The notes: generated by a model from the letters alone, not told the origin. Shown: positions 52,929 to 62,373, numbered from the stretch's first letter. The stretch: DNA of 64,000 nt from Marinobacter sp. LQ44 (GCF_001447155.2 NZ_CP014754.1:2914001-2978000); one strand, 5' to 3'. Numbers and translations are program-made.

Positions 52929-54485
52929 ATGGCTGAATCCCGCCACTCCCTGTTTCACCAGTTTGCGGCCAGCGATTGGGACGGTTTCCTCAAAGGGGTC
53001 GAAAAAGAAGGCCTTCGCGTGGATGCCAATGGTTTCATTGCCCAGACACCGCACCCGGAGGCGCTGGGCTCGGCCCTGACCCATCCACGGATTACCACCG
53101 ATTATTCCGAAGCCCTGCTGGAGCTGATCACCCCGGTTTTCAGCTCCACTGAGGCCATGCTGGCATCGCTGCGAGACACCCACCGGTTTGTCCAGCAGAA
53201 TCTCGGTGACGAAGTGTTCTGGTCGGCCAGTATGCCCTGTGAGATTGATGGCGATCAGAGCATTCCCATCGCTGAGTATGGCCGCTCCAACATTGGCCAG
53301 CTCAAGCATGTCTATCGGCAGGGGTTGGCTGTGCGTTACGGTCGCATCATGCAGAGTATTGCCGGGGCCCACTACAACCTGTCGTTACCCGACAGTTTCT
53401 GGCGTAAGTGGCAGCAACTGACCGGCAATCAGGATGCCCTGAAGGATTTCAAATCCGACCAGTATTTCTGGTTGATCCGCAATTTCCGCCGCCGAAGCTG
53501 GCTGTTAATGCTGTTGTTCGGTGCATCACCAGCCCTGGACGCCAGTTTCGTTGCCGGCGTGAAGCATGACCTAAGCCGGTTTGACGAGCGAACCTGGTAT
53601 GGCAAACACGCTACGTCGCTGAGGATGGGTGATCTGGGTTACCACAACAATGCCCAGGCCTCCCTCAACATCTGTTTCAACGAGCTGGACACTTACACCC
53701 GTACCCTGGACCAGGCTATCCATACCAATTGGCCTGCCTATGAAGCCATTGGCACCCGTCGTAACGACGAGTTTATCCAGATCAACACCAGTGTGTTGCA
53801 GATTGAGAACGAGTATTACAGCGCCGTTCGTCCCAAACGCACCACCGAGCGCGCTGAGAAGCCTATCCAGGCGCTGGATGCCCGTGGAGTTGAATACATA
53901 GAGGTACGTTGTCTGGATCTGGACCCATTCTCGCCGGTAGGGGTCAACCGGGCGCAGATCGATTTTCTGGATCTGTTCCTGCTTGACTGCCTGCTGACCG
54001 ACTCTCCCCGAATCGGAGATGACGAATGTCAGCGGCTGGATGACAACTATAAAGATGTGGTGGCATCAGGCCGCTGGCAGGAGCTGGGGGTGTGCCAGGG
54101 TGGCCAGCGGGTGCCGGTGGGTGATGCTGCCCGTGAGTTGCTGGATCGCTTGCAGCCGCTGGCGGATTTGCTGGACAGCTGGGGTAAGGACGAGACCTAC
54201 CGTTCAGCCCTGGCTGCTCAGCGTGAAAAGTTGCAGGGGCAGGAATGGTCTGTGCCATCAGCCCGCGTACTGGCGTCGATGGAAGCCTCCGGGCTTGGTC
54301 ACCGGGACTGGGTGCTGGCGTTGTCCCAGCAGCACCAGGAAACCCTCAGAAGCGAACCACTGGCTCCGGACGTGCTGGCGGATTACCAACGCATGTCGCG
54401 GGAATCCCTGGCCGAACAGGATGCCCAGGAACAGTCGGATAAACTTCCGTTTGCCACCTTCCTGGAAGAGTATCTTCGCTCGTGA
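52929..54485 (+). CDS. gshA: Glutamate-cysteine ligase
   Basis: A 518-residue protein; ATG 52929 follows CAGGAG, and longer readings run into the hairpin. It joins glutamate and cysteine in the first, ATP-dependent step of glutathione synthesis. Recognisable family stretches are GVEKEGLRVDANGFIAQTPHPEALGSALTHPRITTDYSEALLELITP, EVFWSASMPCEI, IMQSIAGAHYNLSL, SLRMGDLGYHNNAQ and EYIEVRCLDLDPFSPVG. Length is normal for the gammaproteobacterial GshA class. It stands downstream of tex and before rmf. Confidence 0.96.
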   Translation: MAESRHSLFHQFAASDWDGFLKGVEKEGLRVDANGFIAQTPHPEALGSALTHPRITTDYSEALLELITPVFSSTEAMLASLRDTHRFVQQNLGDEVFWSASMPCEIDGDQSIPIAEYGRSNIGQLKHVYRQGLAVRYGRIMQSIAGAHYNLSLPDSFWRKWQQLTGNQDALKDFKSDQYFWLIRNFRRRSWLLMLLFGASPALDASFVAGVKHDLSRFDERTWYGKHATSLRMGDLGYHNNAQASLNICFNELDTYTRTLDQAIHTNWPAYEAIGTRRNDEFIQINTSVLQIENEYYSAVRPKRTTERAEKPIQALDARGVEYIEVRCLDLDPFSPVGVNRAQIDFLDLFLLDCLLTDSPRIGDDECQRLDDNYKDVVASGRWQELGVCQGGQRVPVGDAARELLDRLQPLADLLDSWGKDETYRSALAAQREKLQGQEWSVPSARVLASMEASGLGHRDWVLALSQQHQETLRSEPLAPDVLADYQRMSRESLAEQDAQEQSDKLPFATFLEEYLRS

Positions 54486-54553
54486 GCCGTGGTTGAGTCA
54501 CAACCCGAAAGGGACGTGACGCACAGAAACCACCGAAGGGTTTGCCGGCTTCG

Positions 54554-54590
54554 TTACCTGCTGTTACTTTTGTTTACAACAGGTAAGGAG
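54554..54590 (+). promoter_or_regulatory. Hairpin overlapping the rmf ribosome-binding site
   Basis: TTACCTG (54554-54560) pairs with CAGGTAA (54579-54585), with an extra TGT/ACA pairing inside. The Shine-Dalgarno AAGGAG (about 54584-54590) begins within the 3' arm, so folding could limit translation of rmf. Confidence 0.5.
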
Positions 54591-54598
54591 ACGGCGCC

Positions 54599-54811
54599 AT
54601 GGCAAGAGATATCAAGCTCGGATGGGATGTGGAAGCCCTCAACAAGGCGTATCGCCAGGGGTACATGGCGGGCTCCATGGGCATGGATAAAAACCGATGC
54701 CCGTATCGGGGTGAGGTGATCATCGCCGCCTGGGAAGCGGGTTGGGATGATGCCGGCCAAGTGGCTGCTGAGCAACCCTCCAGCGACGACCTGTTCTCCC
54801 GAATCGCCTGA
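54599..54811 (+). CDS. rmf: Ribosome modulation factor
   Basis: A 70-residue protein. The core ALNKAYRQGYMAGSMGMDKNRCPYRGEVIIAAWEAGWDDA follows the RMF pattern A..RGY.AG..G.....CPY....... W..GW.EA. RMF binds 70S ribosomes in stationary phase and makes 100S dimers in hibernation. An extra acidic C-terminal tail (about 15 residues) is longer than in E. coli. AAGGAG lies 8-9 nt before the ATG, partly in a hairpin. Confidence 0.9.
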   Translation: MARDIKLGWDVEALNKAYRQGYMAGSMGMDKNRCPYRGEVIIAAWEAGWDDAGQVAAEQPSSDDLFSRIA

Positions 54812-54812
54812 C

Positions 54813-55256
54813 CTACCGTTGCACCACAAATTCCGTAAACAGCACGCCGGTGATGCGCTCACCGGTTTTCTGTTCTTCCAGGGCGGCATTGATCCGCTGT
54901 GTGGCTTCCCCTCTTAACGCTTGCTGGCCCTGCTGAGTAGTGAGCTGGTCAACGTCCGTCTGCTCACCGAACAACATTACCAGTTCGTGCCGCAATCGCG
55001 GCATATGGGCCTGTACTGCGGCTCTTGTTGTCTCCTGCGAGGCACGAAGGGTTACCGATGCCTTCAGGTAAATGACCTTGTTGCCGGGTTCGCCCACATG
55101 GGTCACAAATGCCGGCTCCATGGCGATGTAGTCGGTTACCCCCCGTTCCTCCGGCTCCTCCTCCGCCATGGCCGGCCAGGCGATCAGGGAAGCGATAGCG
55201 AGTAACAGCGTTAGGGCGTATTTTCGGTGAAAGGTCATAGGCGCAATGTTCTTCAT
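54813..55256 (-). CDS. FliL-family periplasmic protein
   Basis: A 147-residue protein with a signal or anchor sequence (YALTLLLAIASLIAWPAMA, about residues 13-31); ATG at MTFHRKYAL, six codons in, is an alternative start. The mature part (YIAMEPAFVTHV, KVIYLKASVTLRA, MPRLRHELVMLFGEQT, GEATQRINAALEEQ, GVLFTEFVVQ) matches FliL-like proteins, which in flagella stabilise stators. It stands away from any flagellar operon, so it may be a stand-alone paralogue. Convergent with rmf, with two bases between stops. Confidence 0.82.
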   Translation of the reverse strand: MKNIAPMTFHRKYALTLLLAIASLIAWPAMAEEEPEERGVTDYIAMEPAFVTHVGEPGNKVIYLKASVTLRASQETTRAAVQAHMPRLRHELVMLFGEQTDVDQLTTQQGQQALRGEATQRINAALEEQKTGERITGVLFTEFVVQR

Positions 55257-55305
55257 GGGTTAGGATTGGCAGCATCAGCTTACATGATGATTCCGGGGTG
55301 TTGAT

Positions 55306-55812
55306 TTGACAAGCAGATGGGTGTTCGGCGTCGTTTTTCTTTTGTGCGCAGCTCTGTTGGCCGTGGCCTTTTACATGGAGCACGTCATGGGCCTGGAGCC
55401 TTGTCCGTTGTGCTGGTTGCAGCGTTTTGGCTTCATGGGCGCCGGGCTGGTAGCCCTGATTGCGTTTCTCCATGGCCCCACCGGTTTTGGTAACCGGGTG
55501 TATGGCTTTTTTCTGGTGCTGACCGCCGGTACCGGACTGGGCATTGCTGGCCGGCAGCTGTGGCTGCAAAGCCTGCCGGAGGATCAGGTGCCCGCCTGTG
55601 GCCCGTCCGTGGACTACATGCTTGAGGTGTTGCCCTGGTTTGAGGTGCTGCAGACGGCCCTGAAAGGTACCGGTGATTGCGCCGAGGTGGTCTGGCGCTT
55701 TCTCGGGTTGAGCATTCCTGGCTGGACAGCCTTGTTCTTCAGCTTGTTGGTGCTGGTTGGCCTGGTGATGATGTTCCGCCGATACCGGCCGAAAAACTGG
55801 TTGCAGGGCTGA
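55306..55812 (+). CDS. dsbB: Disulfide bond formation protein DsbB
   Basis: A 168-residue inner-membrane protein, start TTG 55306. Four transmembrane helices surround two periplasmic cysteine pairs: CPLC (EPCPLCWLQRF, about residues 36-39) and the second pair at about 101 and 127 (VPACGPS, GDCAEVVW). DsbB reoxidises DsbA and passes electrons to ubiquinone. The WLQRFGFMGAG segment is characteristic. Divergent from the FliL-like gene. Confidence 0.95.
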   Translation: MTSRWVFGVVFLLCAALLAVAFYMEHVMGLEPCPLCWLQRFGFMGAGLVALIAFLHGPTGFGNRVYGFFLVLTAGTGLGIAGRQLWLQSLPEDQVPACGPSVDYMLEVLPWFEVLQTALKGTGDCAEVVWRFLGLSIPGWTALFFSLLVLVGLVMMFRRYRPKNWLQG

Positions 55813-55917
55813 AACGGTTGCGGGCCACCATGGCCTTGGGGTAACTTGATTCAGTCATGACGACAATCAAGTGAACGGCCATTTATCAGGCAGACTGACT
55901 GAGGGGAGACAGACGTC

Positions 55918-56397
55918 ATGTTGGAGAACTGCAGAAACGCCAGGGAGCGTTGGGGCGGAGTCAGCGAGCTGATCGACCGTTGGCTGAAAGAGCGCCAGGA
56001 GCTGTTGGTGCGCTACTGCGATCTGTCGACCGAGACCGATTTTTCCCAGACCGAGATGCTGCGAGACAAGTTTGTCCGCCTCTGTGAGGTGCTGGTCGAT
56101 TATGTGTCTGCCGGGCACTTCGAAGTCTACGAACAGTTGATCCAGGAAGCCCGTGAGTTCAACGATGGCGGCCTGGAGTTGGCGGCAAAGGTCTATCCCC
56201 GGATTGAGCAGACGACCGGTGTGGCTCTCAATTTCAATGATCGCGTTGATGGTCGACTGCTGACCGAAGGCGACGTCAGAGAGCTGTTCTCAGAGTTGTC
56301 CAAGCTGGGTGAAGTGCTGGAAAGCCGGTTCGAGATGGAAGACTTCCTGATCGAGCATCTGCATAACGCCCACGCTGGAAAAATGGCCTCAGCCTGA
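55918..56397 (+). CDS. algQ: Regulator of sigma 70, Rsd/AlgQ family
   Basis: A 159-residue helical protein: MLENCRNARERWGGVSELIDRWLKERQELLVRYC, FVRLCEVLVDYVSAGHFEVYEQL and FSELSKLGEVLESRFEMEDFLIE are the family core. Rsd in E. coli and AlgQ in Pseudomonas bind sigma 70 and shift polymerase use; AlgQ also affects alginate and siderophore genes. The pseudomonad name is used because the sequence fits that branch. A perfect hairpin terminator follows. Confidence 0.9.
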   Translation: MLENCRNARERWGGVSELIDRWLKERQELLVRYCDLSTETDFSQTEMLRDKFVRLCEVLVDYVSAGHFEVYEQLIQEAREFNDGGLELAAKVYPRIEQTTGVALNFNDRVDGRLLTEGDVRELFSELSKLGEVLESRFEMEDFLIEHLHNAHAGKMASA

Positions 56398-56422
56398 TTC
56401 CGGGCAGCCAACAGAGTCTTCC

Positions 56423-56456
56423 AAAAAAACGGCCTGAATGTTCAGGCCGTTTTTTA
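56423..56456. terminator. Bidirectional terminator between algQ and the FKBP gene
   Basis: AAAAAAACGGCCTGAA and TTCAGGCCGTTTTTT form a perfect hairpin with A- and T-tracts usable from either side. Confidence 0.95.
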
Positions 56457-56466
56457 TTACCCGGAG

Positions 56467-57180
56467 TTATTCGTTTTCCGGGTTGACTGCCAGCAGTTCC
56501 ACATCAAAAATCAGGGTTTCGTTGGGCCCGATGGCCTGATTGCCACCCGGGCCGTAGGCCAGATCGGCAGGAATGTAGAGCTTGTAGCGGGCGCCTTCGC
56601 TCATCAGTTGCAGGCCTTCGGTCCAGCCCGGAATTACCTGGTTCAGGCCAAAGGTAACCGGTTGGCCACGATCACGGGAGCTGTCGAACACATCGCCATT
56701 GATCAGCTCACCGGTGTAGTGTACCTGTACACGGTCTGAAGCTGTCGGGTTGTTGCCGTCGCCTTCCTCGATGACCTCATATTGCAGGCCGGACTCGGTG
56801 GTTTCCACACCATCCCGTTCAGCGTTCTGGGCCAGGAAGGCTTCGCCGGCTTCCAGGTTCTGGCTGGCCAGTTCGTTGTATTGCTGTTCCTGTTGGCTTT
56901 GAAGCTCCTCCTGGTAGGCCATCAGTGCTTCCTGAATTTGCTCCCGGGTCAGGCGCTTGGTCTCCTCGTCACCGGCGTGGCCGTGCTGGATGCCCTGCAG
57001 GAACTGATCCATTTGCAGGTCAGGCAGGTCGTTGCTCATGCGCTCACCAAGCATCAGGCCCATGCCGTAGCTGACTTTCTCCGGCGTCGTGTCCAGAGCG
57101 GGGTCCTTTGCGGAATCCTGGGCGGTAGAGCAGCCGGCAACCAGGCCGGTCATGGCGATAGCTAACAGGGTTTTCTTCAT
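56467..57180 (-). CDS. FKBP-type peptidyl-prolyl isomerase, lipoprotein
   Basis: A 237-residue protein; ATG 57180 begins a lipoprotein signal (MKKTLLAIAMTGLVAGC), so longer readings are not needed. Residues about 30-125 form the helical FKBP_N dimerisation domain (KVSYGMGLMLGERMSNDL). Residues about 145-232 are the isomerase domain with VQVHYTGELINGDVFDSSRDRGQPVTFGLNQVIPGWTEGLQLM and YGPGG, all active-site aromatics present. It resembles FklB/Mip, which assist folding in the periplasm. Confidence 0.92.
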   Translation of the reverse strand: MKKTLLAIAMTGLVAGCSTAQDSAKDPALDTTPEKVSYGMGLMLGERMSNDLPDLQMDQFLQGIQHGHAGDEETKRLTREQIQEALMAYQEELQSQQEQQYNELASQNLEAGEAFLAQNAERDGVETTESGLQYEVIEEGDGNNPTASDRVQVHYTGELINGDVFDSSRDRGQPVTFGLNQVIPGWTEGLQLMSEGARYKLYIPADLAYGPGGNQAIGPNETLIFDVELLAVNPENE

Positions 57181-57303
57181 ACTGGTATCCTTTGCGCGTG
57201 TAACAGGGCCTGACGGCCCACTTGGATTTGGCAAACAGGAAAGGTAACGGGTTCAGCGGCAGGATGCCACTGAAACTGTGGTAACAGTGTGATGCTGTTG
57301 GCG

Positions 57304-57687
57304 TCAGGTCCCGTTATCCCCGGGGGATGGGGCAAGGGAGAAGGGTGCCCGATAAGGCGAACGCCAGTCGTTGTCATTGTCGGCCCGGCGCTCGTTGCGC
57401 AGGTTCTTGCCTGGCCGCTCGATGGCCAGCGCATTCCAGGGGCCCTGGGCCGGTGGCTGGTCGGCATAATGCCAGTTACCTTCGGTATCCTGCCATTTGA
57501 AGACAATTTCCGGGCCCTCGGTGGGGATAGGGGCCGGCAGCAAACCTTCAAACGAGGGGATGGCTTCAGGCTTTTCCTCAGCCGCAGGCTCGGAGACCTT
57601 GTCCGGGTCCCCAAGGCCAAAGAAAATCAATAACAACAGCAGGCCAAGGGCCGGAAACGATAGCCGAATAAGCCATTTCATCATCAT
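57304..57687 (-). CDS. DUF4124-containing membrane-anchored protein
   Basis: A 127-residue protein with an N-terminal transmembrane anchor (WLIRLSFPALGLLLLLIFFGLG). A Pro/Glu-rich linker follows, then the DUF4124 signature IVFKWQDTEGNWHYADQPP (about residues 60-78) of a small beta-hairpin domain common in gammaproteobacterial periplasmic proteins. Function unknown. Its start overlaps the stop of the TIGR02444 gene by 4 nt, so the two are co-translated. Confidence 0.75.
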   Translation of the reverse strand: MMMKWLIRLSFPALGLLLLLIFFGLGDPDKVSEPAAEEKPEAIPSFEGLLPAPIPTEGPEIVFKWQDTEGNWHYADQPPAQGPWNALAIERPGKNLRNERRADNDNDWRSPYRAPFSLAPSPGDNGT

Positions 57688-58217
57688 GGCTGTGGTTCTC
57701 CTGCCGCAGCAGCCAGGAGGCCTGCCAGCGTGTCCAGTGATATGGGGGCCCGGGTGTCTGCTTCCCGACGCGGTGCTGCAGCCAATAGGTTTTGCTGGAT
57801 GGCGGCTTTGCGATTGTGCATGTTGCCAGTCTCCGGGTGCCTGGGTGTCAGTGTGTGCCAGGCCAGGGCAAGTTCGGTTTGCTCGGCCTGTAGTTCGGCC
57901 CGGGCCAGCGCTTCCCGGAGATCACGACAACCAATATGATGCCGGGGAATGGATTTTCTGGCCGAACGAATGCTGCCGGTTACACGGGCTCGCCACTCTG
58001 TTACCTTAGCGTCCTCAACGCCAGTGAACAGGTGCCCGTTCACCCCCAGCCAGCCGGCACAGAGAATTCGGGTGACGCTCCAGTCACAGGCCTGCAACGT
58101 CAGGCAGGCCTCGGCCAGCTCCGGATTTTGCCAGCAGGCCAGTGCATAACGCCACAGGGGATTATCCGGTTCCATTGTTGCGGGCAGATTCAATGATTCT
58201 GTCTGCGGAACGGTCAT
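57684..58217 (-). CDS. TIGR02444 family protein
   Basis: A 177-residue protein. NPLWRYALACWQNPELAEACLTLQ, ILCAGWLGVNGH and WRARVTGSIRSARKSI are the family landmarks. It is a soluble helical protein, conserved in pseudomonads and relatives next to an ABC-F ATPase gene, as here. Function is not established. It is divergent from that gene with 44 bp between starts, so they share a promoter region. Confidence 0.85.
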   Translation of the reverse strand: MTVPQTESLNLPATMEPDNPLWRYALACWQNPELAEACLTLQACDWSVTRILCAGWLGVNGHLFTGVEDAKVTEWRARVTGSIRSARKSIPRHHIGCRDLREALARAELQAEQTELALAWHTLTPRHPETGNMHNRKAAIQQNLLAAAPRREADTRAPISLDTLAGLLAAAAGEPQP

Positions 58218-58261
58218 GGCAGGGCACTTCCCTGGCTGAAATCCATGGATAAAGACAGTCT

Positions 58262-60208
58262 ATGTTAACGATAACCGATCTCAGTTTACAACGAGGCGGC
58301 GTCTGGTTGCTAGAAAACGTCAGCCTGACGGTGCAGCCCGGCCAGAGGGTGGCGATTGTTGGCGCCAATGGTGCCGGAAAATCCAGCCTGTTCCAGCTCT
58401 TACTGGGCCAGTTGGCACCTGAGCAGGGCAGTGTGTCGCTGCCGGGGGGCTGTCGCATCGCCCACATGGCGCAGGAAGTTGAGGCCAGTCAGCGATCTGC
58501 CAGAGACTTCGTGCTGGACGGCGACTTTGAATTGCGCCGCATGGAACGTGAGCTGGCGGATGCCGAAGCCCGGGATGACCATCACGCCATCGCCCGGTTA
58601 CACGGGGAACTGGACGTGCACGAAGCCTGGTCGGCGCCCAGAAGAGCCGAGGCGTTGTTGCGGGGTTTGGGGTTTGTCGACAGCGATGTGGACCGGCCGG
58701 TGTCGGCGTTTTCCGGGGGCTGGCGTATTCGCCTGAATCTGGCTCAGGCCCTGATGCGGCCATCGGACCTGCTGTTGCTGGATGAGCCCACCAACCACCT
58801 GGACCTGGACGCCTGTCTGTGGCTTGAGAACTGGCTTCGTCGATACCCGGGCACCCTGCTGTTTATCTCCCATGACCGGGATTTCATGGATCGGGTGGCC
58901 ACACACCTGGTGCATTTTGATAACAAAAAGCTGGAACTCTACACCGGCAACTACTCGGCGTTTGAAGTGCAGCGCAGCGAGCGCCTGGCCCAGCAACAAT
59001 CCAATTACGAGCGCCAGCAAGCCCGTATTGCCGAGATTCAGCGATTCATTGACCGCTTCAAGGCCAAGGCTACCAAAGCCCGCCAGGCCCAGAGCCGGGT
59101 CAAGGCTCTGGAACGCATGGAACGAATCGCGCCAGCCCATGTGGATTCGCCCTTCAGCTTTGAATTTCCGATGGCAGACAAGGTGTCCAACCCGTTGTTG
59201 TCCATTCGCAACGGTGTGGCCGGCCATGGCCAGACGGCTATCCTGAATAATATCAACGTCACCTTGCTGCCCGGTTCACGCATTGGTTTGCTCGGCCCCA
59301 ACGGTGCGGGCAAATCAACCTTTATGGATGCCCTGCGGGGCACCGGTACCCTGCTGTCGGGTGAGCGTACCTGTGGCGAGCACCTGGCCATCGGCTACTT
59401 TGCCCAGCACCAGCTGGAAGCCCTGGATCTGGATGCCAGCCCGTTCCTGCATTTGCAGCGGTTGTCGCCCCGTGCGTCCGAGCAATCGGTGCGGAACTTT
59501 CTGGGCGGCTTTGATTTCCATGGCGATGAGGCCCTGAGCCCAATTCGCTCGTTCTCCGGGGGTGAGAAAGCCCGGGTCGCCCTGGCGGTGATCGCCTGGC
59601 AGAAACCCAATCTGTTGCTGCTGGACGAGCCCACCAACCACCTGGACCTGGAAATGCGCCAGGCCCTGACCATGGCATTACAGAACTTTGATGGCGCTAT
59701 TGTGGTGGTGTCCCACGATCGGCACCTGCTGCGCAATACGGTGGATGAGTTCTGGTTGGTGTCGGATGGCACGGTTCAGGAATACGATGGCGACCTGGAA
59801 GATTACGAACGCTGGTTGGCAGATCGCAGAAAGGATGAGGACGAGCCACCCAAACGCCAGGTGGCTGAGGATTCCGATGCTGAAAAGAAAGCCGGCAGTG
59901 CCCAGGCATTGACGGCCGACGAGCGCAAGGCCAGAAAACGCCAGGAGGCGGAACTTCGCCAGAAGCTGAGCCCGTGGCGGAAAAAACAGGTATCTCTGGA
60001 AGCTCGGATGGATCAGCTGCAGCAGCAATTGGCAGGCGTGGAAGCTTCTCTGGGCGACCCTGCGGTGTACGAAGACAGCGGGAAAGTACGCCTGAAGGCG
60101 CTGCTGGCGGAGCAGACCGAACTCAAGCGGGCCCTGGAGGAGACCGAGGCCGAATGGCTGGAGGTCAGCGAAACAGTGGAAAATCTGGAGGCCGAACTGG
60201 CCGGCTAG
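58262..60208 (+). CDS. yheS: ABC-F ATPase, YheS-like
   Basis: A 648-residue protein with two ATPase domains and no transmembrane part. Domain 1: Walker A GANGAGKSS (about 34-42), signature FSGGWRIRLNLAQAL, Walker B LLLLDEPTNHLDLD. Domain 2: GPNGAGKST (about 345), SFSGGEKARVALAV, LLLLDEPTNHLDLE. The interdomain linker (ERQQARIAEIQRFIDRFKAKATKARQAQSR) is the ribosome-reaching P-site tRNA motif of ABC-F proteins. The C-terminal coiled coil (about 560-648) fits YheS. It acts on stalled ribosomes rather than transport. Confidence 0.92.
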   Translation: MLTITDLSLQRGGVWLLENVSLTVQPGQRVAIVGANGAGKSSLFQLLLGQLAPEQGSVSLPGGCRIAHMAQEVEASQRSARDFVLDGDFELRRMERELADAEARDDHHAIARLHGELDVHEAWSAPRRAEALLRGLGFVDSDVDRPVSAFSGGWRIRLNLAQALMRPSDLLLLDEPTNHLDLDACLWLENWLRRYPGTLLFISHDRDFMDRVATHLVHFDNKKLELYTGNYSAFEVQRSERLAQQQSNYERQQARIAEIQRFIDRFKAKATKARQAQSRVKALERMERIAPAHVDSPFSFEFPMADKVSNPLLSIRNGVAGHGQTAILNNINVTLLPGSRIGLLGPNGAGKSTFMDALRGTGTLLSGERTCGEHLAIGYFAQHQLEALDLDASPFLHLQRLSPRASEQSVRNFLGGFDFHGDEALSPIRSFSGGEKARVALAVIAWQKPNLLLLDEPTNHLDLEMRQALTMALQNFDGAIVVVSHDRHLLRNTVDEFWLVSDGTVQEYDGDLEDYERWLADRRKDEDEPPKRQVAEDSDAEKKAGSAQALTADERKARKRQEAELRQKLSPWRKKQVSLEARMDQLQQQLAGVEASLGDPAVYEDSGKVRLKALLAEQTELKRALEETEAEWLEVSETVENLEAELAG

Positions 60209-60221
60209 TGCCCCGTCTGGT

Positions 60222-61748
60222 TTACCGGGTGCCGATTTCCAGGGTGAAATCCTGTTTGGCCAGGTAATCCCGCTCGTTTTCCAGGTCTGCCAGGGTTAGC
60301 GGCCGATTGTCCAGCCAGCCCTCCGGAAATTCCACCACCAGTCTGTTCTCATGGCCATGGAGGACAAACTCGGGCGGCTCTTCCAGGTTCCGGGGGTGTT
60401 GAATCAATACGGCCATTCGCAACAGCACGCACAGGTAGCGCAGGCGCGGTTTGTCTTCCGGCTCTATGCCTTCAAATACCGTGGATGAAAACTTGCGCCG
60501 ATGGCCGCGCACCAGCGTGGCCAGATCTTTCTGGAACTCTTGGGTAAAGCCTGGCAGGTCGGAATAACGCAGCAGATAAGCGCCATGTTTGTGGTACTGG
60601 CTGTGGGAGATGGTCAGGCCAATCTCGTGCAGCCGGCAGGCCCAGCGCAGTACATCCTCGTCCGCTGACGTATGCAGACCCCATTGATCGGCCACTTGCT
60701 GCCAGGCGGCAATGGCCGTCTGCTCAACGGCGGCACCGTGAGCCTGGTCGACGTGGTAGCGCTCCTGCAGCGCGGCAATGGTGCGTTCCCGCACATCCTC
60801 GTGCTGGATACGGCCAACGATATCGTACAGCAGCCCCTCCCGGAGAGCCCCATCTGCGAAGGTCATCGCCTGAATACCCAGTGATCGGAATGCCGCCAGC
60901 AGGATGGCAAACCCGGCCGGGAAAATGCTTTGCCGATCCTGACGAACGCCCAGGTCTGCCAGTTTTTCAACCTTGCCCATGTCGACAAGCCGTTTACGCA
61001 GCTCTTCCATTGCGTCACGGGTGAGGGTGCCATCGGTGATCTTCAGATTGGCCAGCACACTGCAGATCGCCTTGATGGATCCTGAGGAACCGACGGCACT
61101 TTGCCAGCCAACCGAGAGGTAGTGCTGGCGGATGTTCAGGAGCTCCTGTTCGGCGTGAGTGATCGCTTTGTCCATCTGCCGCCGGGTAATTTTTCCGTCC
61201 GGGAAATAGCGATTGCGAAACGACACACAGCCCATATGCAGGCTTTCCAGCTCCTGGGGCTCAAATCGCTGGCCGATGATGAATTCGGTGCTGCCGCCGC
61301 CAATATCGATGACCAGTCGCCTGCCTTCGTCATCGGCCAGAGTGTGGGAAACGCCAAGGTAGATCAGACGGGCTTCTTCCCGTCCCGCGATGATCTCAAC
61401 CGGGTAACCGAGGACCTCTTCTGCCCGGGCAATGAACTCGGGGGCGTTGCGGGCCACCCTCAAAGCGTTGGTGCCGACAATCTGAACCCCCTCGGCAGGC
61501 ATGCCCTGTAGGCGCTGGGCAAACCGGCTGAGACATTCCAGGGCCCTTTGCTGGGCTTCTTCCGTCAGCCGGTTATAGGGGTCAAGCCCCGCGCCCAGCT
61601 GGACCTTTTCGCCCATCTTTTCGACGGTACGAATTTCACCATGGACCAGGTGGGCTACGACCATATGAAAACTGTTGGAGCCCATATCAATGGCTGCCAG
61701 CATATCCGGGGAGGGGGCGGTGTTCTCGGCGGGGGATGCGGCCGTCAC
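60222..61748 (-). CDS. ppx: Exopolyphosphatase / guanosine pentaphosphatase (Ppx/GppA)
   Basis: A 508-residue protein. The ASKHA-fold nucleotide site is LAAIDMGSNSFHMVVAHL (about residues 18-35) and LVIDIGGGSTEFIIG (about 140-154). A C-terminal HD-like helical region includes LHEIGLTISHSQYHKHGAYLL and VRGHRRK. It releases phosphate from polyphosphate or the 5'-gamma phosphate of pppGpp; the two roles cannot be separated by sequence. Divergent from trxA, as in many gammaproteobacteria. 61749-62033 is the shared promoter region. Confidence 0.93.
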   Translation of the reverse strand: MTAASPAENTAPSPDMLAAIDMGSNSFHMVVAHLVHGEIRTVEKMGEKVQLGAGLDPYNRLTEEAQQRALECLSRFAQRLQGMPAEGVQIVGTNALRVARNAPEFIARAEEVLGYPVEIIAGREEARLIYLGVSHTLADDEGRRLVIDIGGGSTEFIIGQRFEPQELESLHMGCVSFRNRYFPDGKITRRQMDKAITHAEQELLNIRQHYLSVGWQSAVGSSGSIKAICSVLANLKITDGTLTRDAMEELRKRLVDMGKVEKLADLGVRQDRQSIFPAGFAILLAAFRSLGIQAMTFADGALREGLLYDIVGRIQHEDVRERTIAALQERYHVDQAHGAAVEQTAIAAWQQVADQWGLHTSADEDVLRWACRLHEIGLTISHSQYHKHGAYLLRYSDLPGFTQEFQKDLATLVRGHRRKFSSTVFEGIEPEDKPRLRYLCVLLRMAVLIQHPRNLEEPPEFVLHGHENRLVVEFPEGWLDNRPLTLADLENERDYLAKQDFTLEIGTR

Positions 61749-62033
61749 GTGGGTTGGCGTCCTGTATGGTGTGAACTTGTCGATACAATGGCCGTACTAT
61801 AAAAGAAAGCGCGGTGCGCTGTCAGTAACGGTCTGCGGTGAATACGGATGCGGATCGTCGCCGACGGAAACAGATCTCGCTTCACATTGAGGCCGGCAAT
61901 CGCGTAAAGTATTCGTCTAACGAAATCCGGGCAGGCGACATTCCGATGACGGTTTGTACAGCCTGCTACAGTCAACAGCGACTCCGACGCGGCTGCGTTA
62001 CAGGCCCCGGAGCGCCTGAATCAGGAAAAGGTA

Positions 62034-62360
62034 ATGAGCGGAAATATCGTTAATGTCACCGACGCTTCTTTCGAACAGGACGTACTGAAGTCCGACGTCC
62101 CGGTACTGGTCGACTACTGGGCTGAGTGGTGCGGCCCGTGCAAGATGATTGCCCCGGTTCTGGAAGAAATCGCCGACGAATACGACGGCAAGCTCAAGGT
62201 CTGCAAGCTCAACATCGACGAAAACGAACAGACCCCGCCCAAGTTCAACATCCGTGGCATCCCGACCCTCATGCTGTTCAAGAACGGCAACGTGGACGCC
62301 ACCAAAGTTGGCGCTTTGTCCAAGTCACAGCTCGCCGCCTTCCTCGACAGCAACCTCTGA
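62034..62360 (+). CDS. trxA: Thioredoxin
   Basis: A 108-residue protein with the WCGPC active site (about residues 32-36), the Asp of VDYWAEW, and the cis-Pro in [10 protein letters not shown]. This is the normal length of bacterial Trx1, the general protein disulfide reductase of the cytoplasm. The start ATG 62034 follows AAAAGG. A strong terminator follows. Confidence 0.97.
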   Translation: MSGNIVNVTDASFEQDVLKSDVPVLVDYWAEWCGPCKMIAPVLEEIADEYDGKLKVCKLNIDENEQTPPKFNIRGIPTLMLFKNGNVDATKVGALSKSQLAAFLDSNL

Positions 62361-62373
62361 TCCGCTGTTGAAG

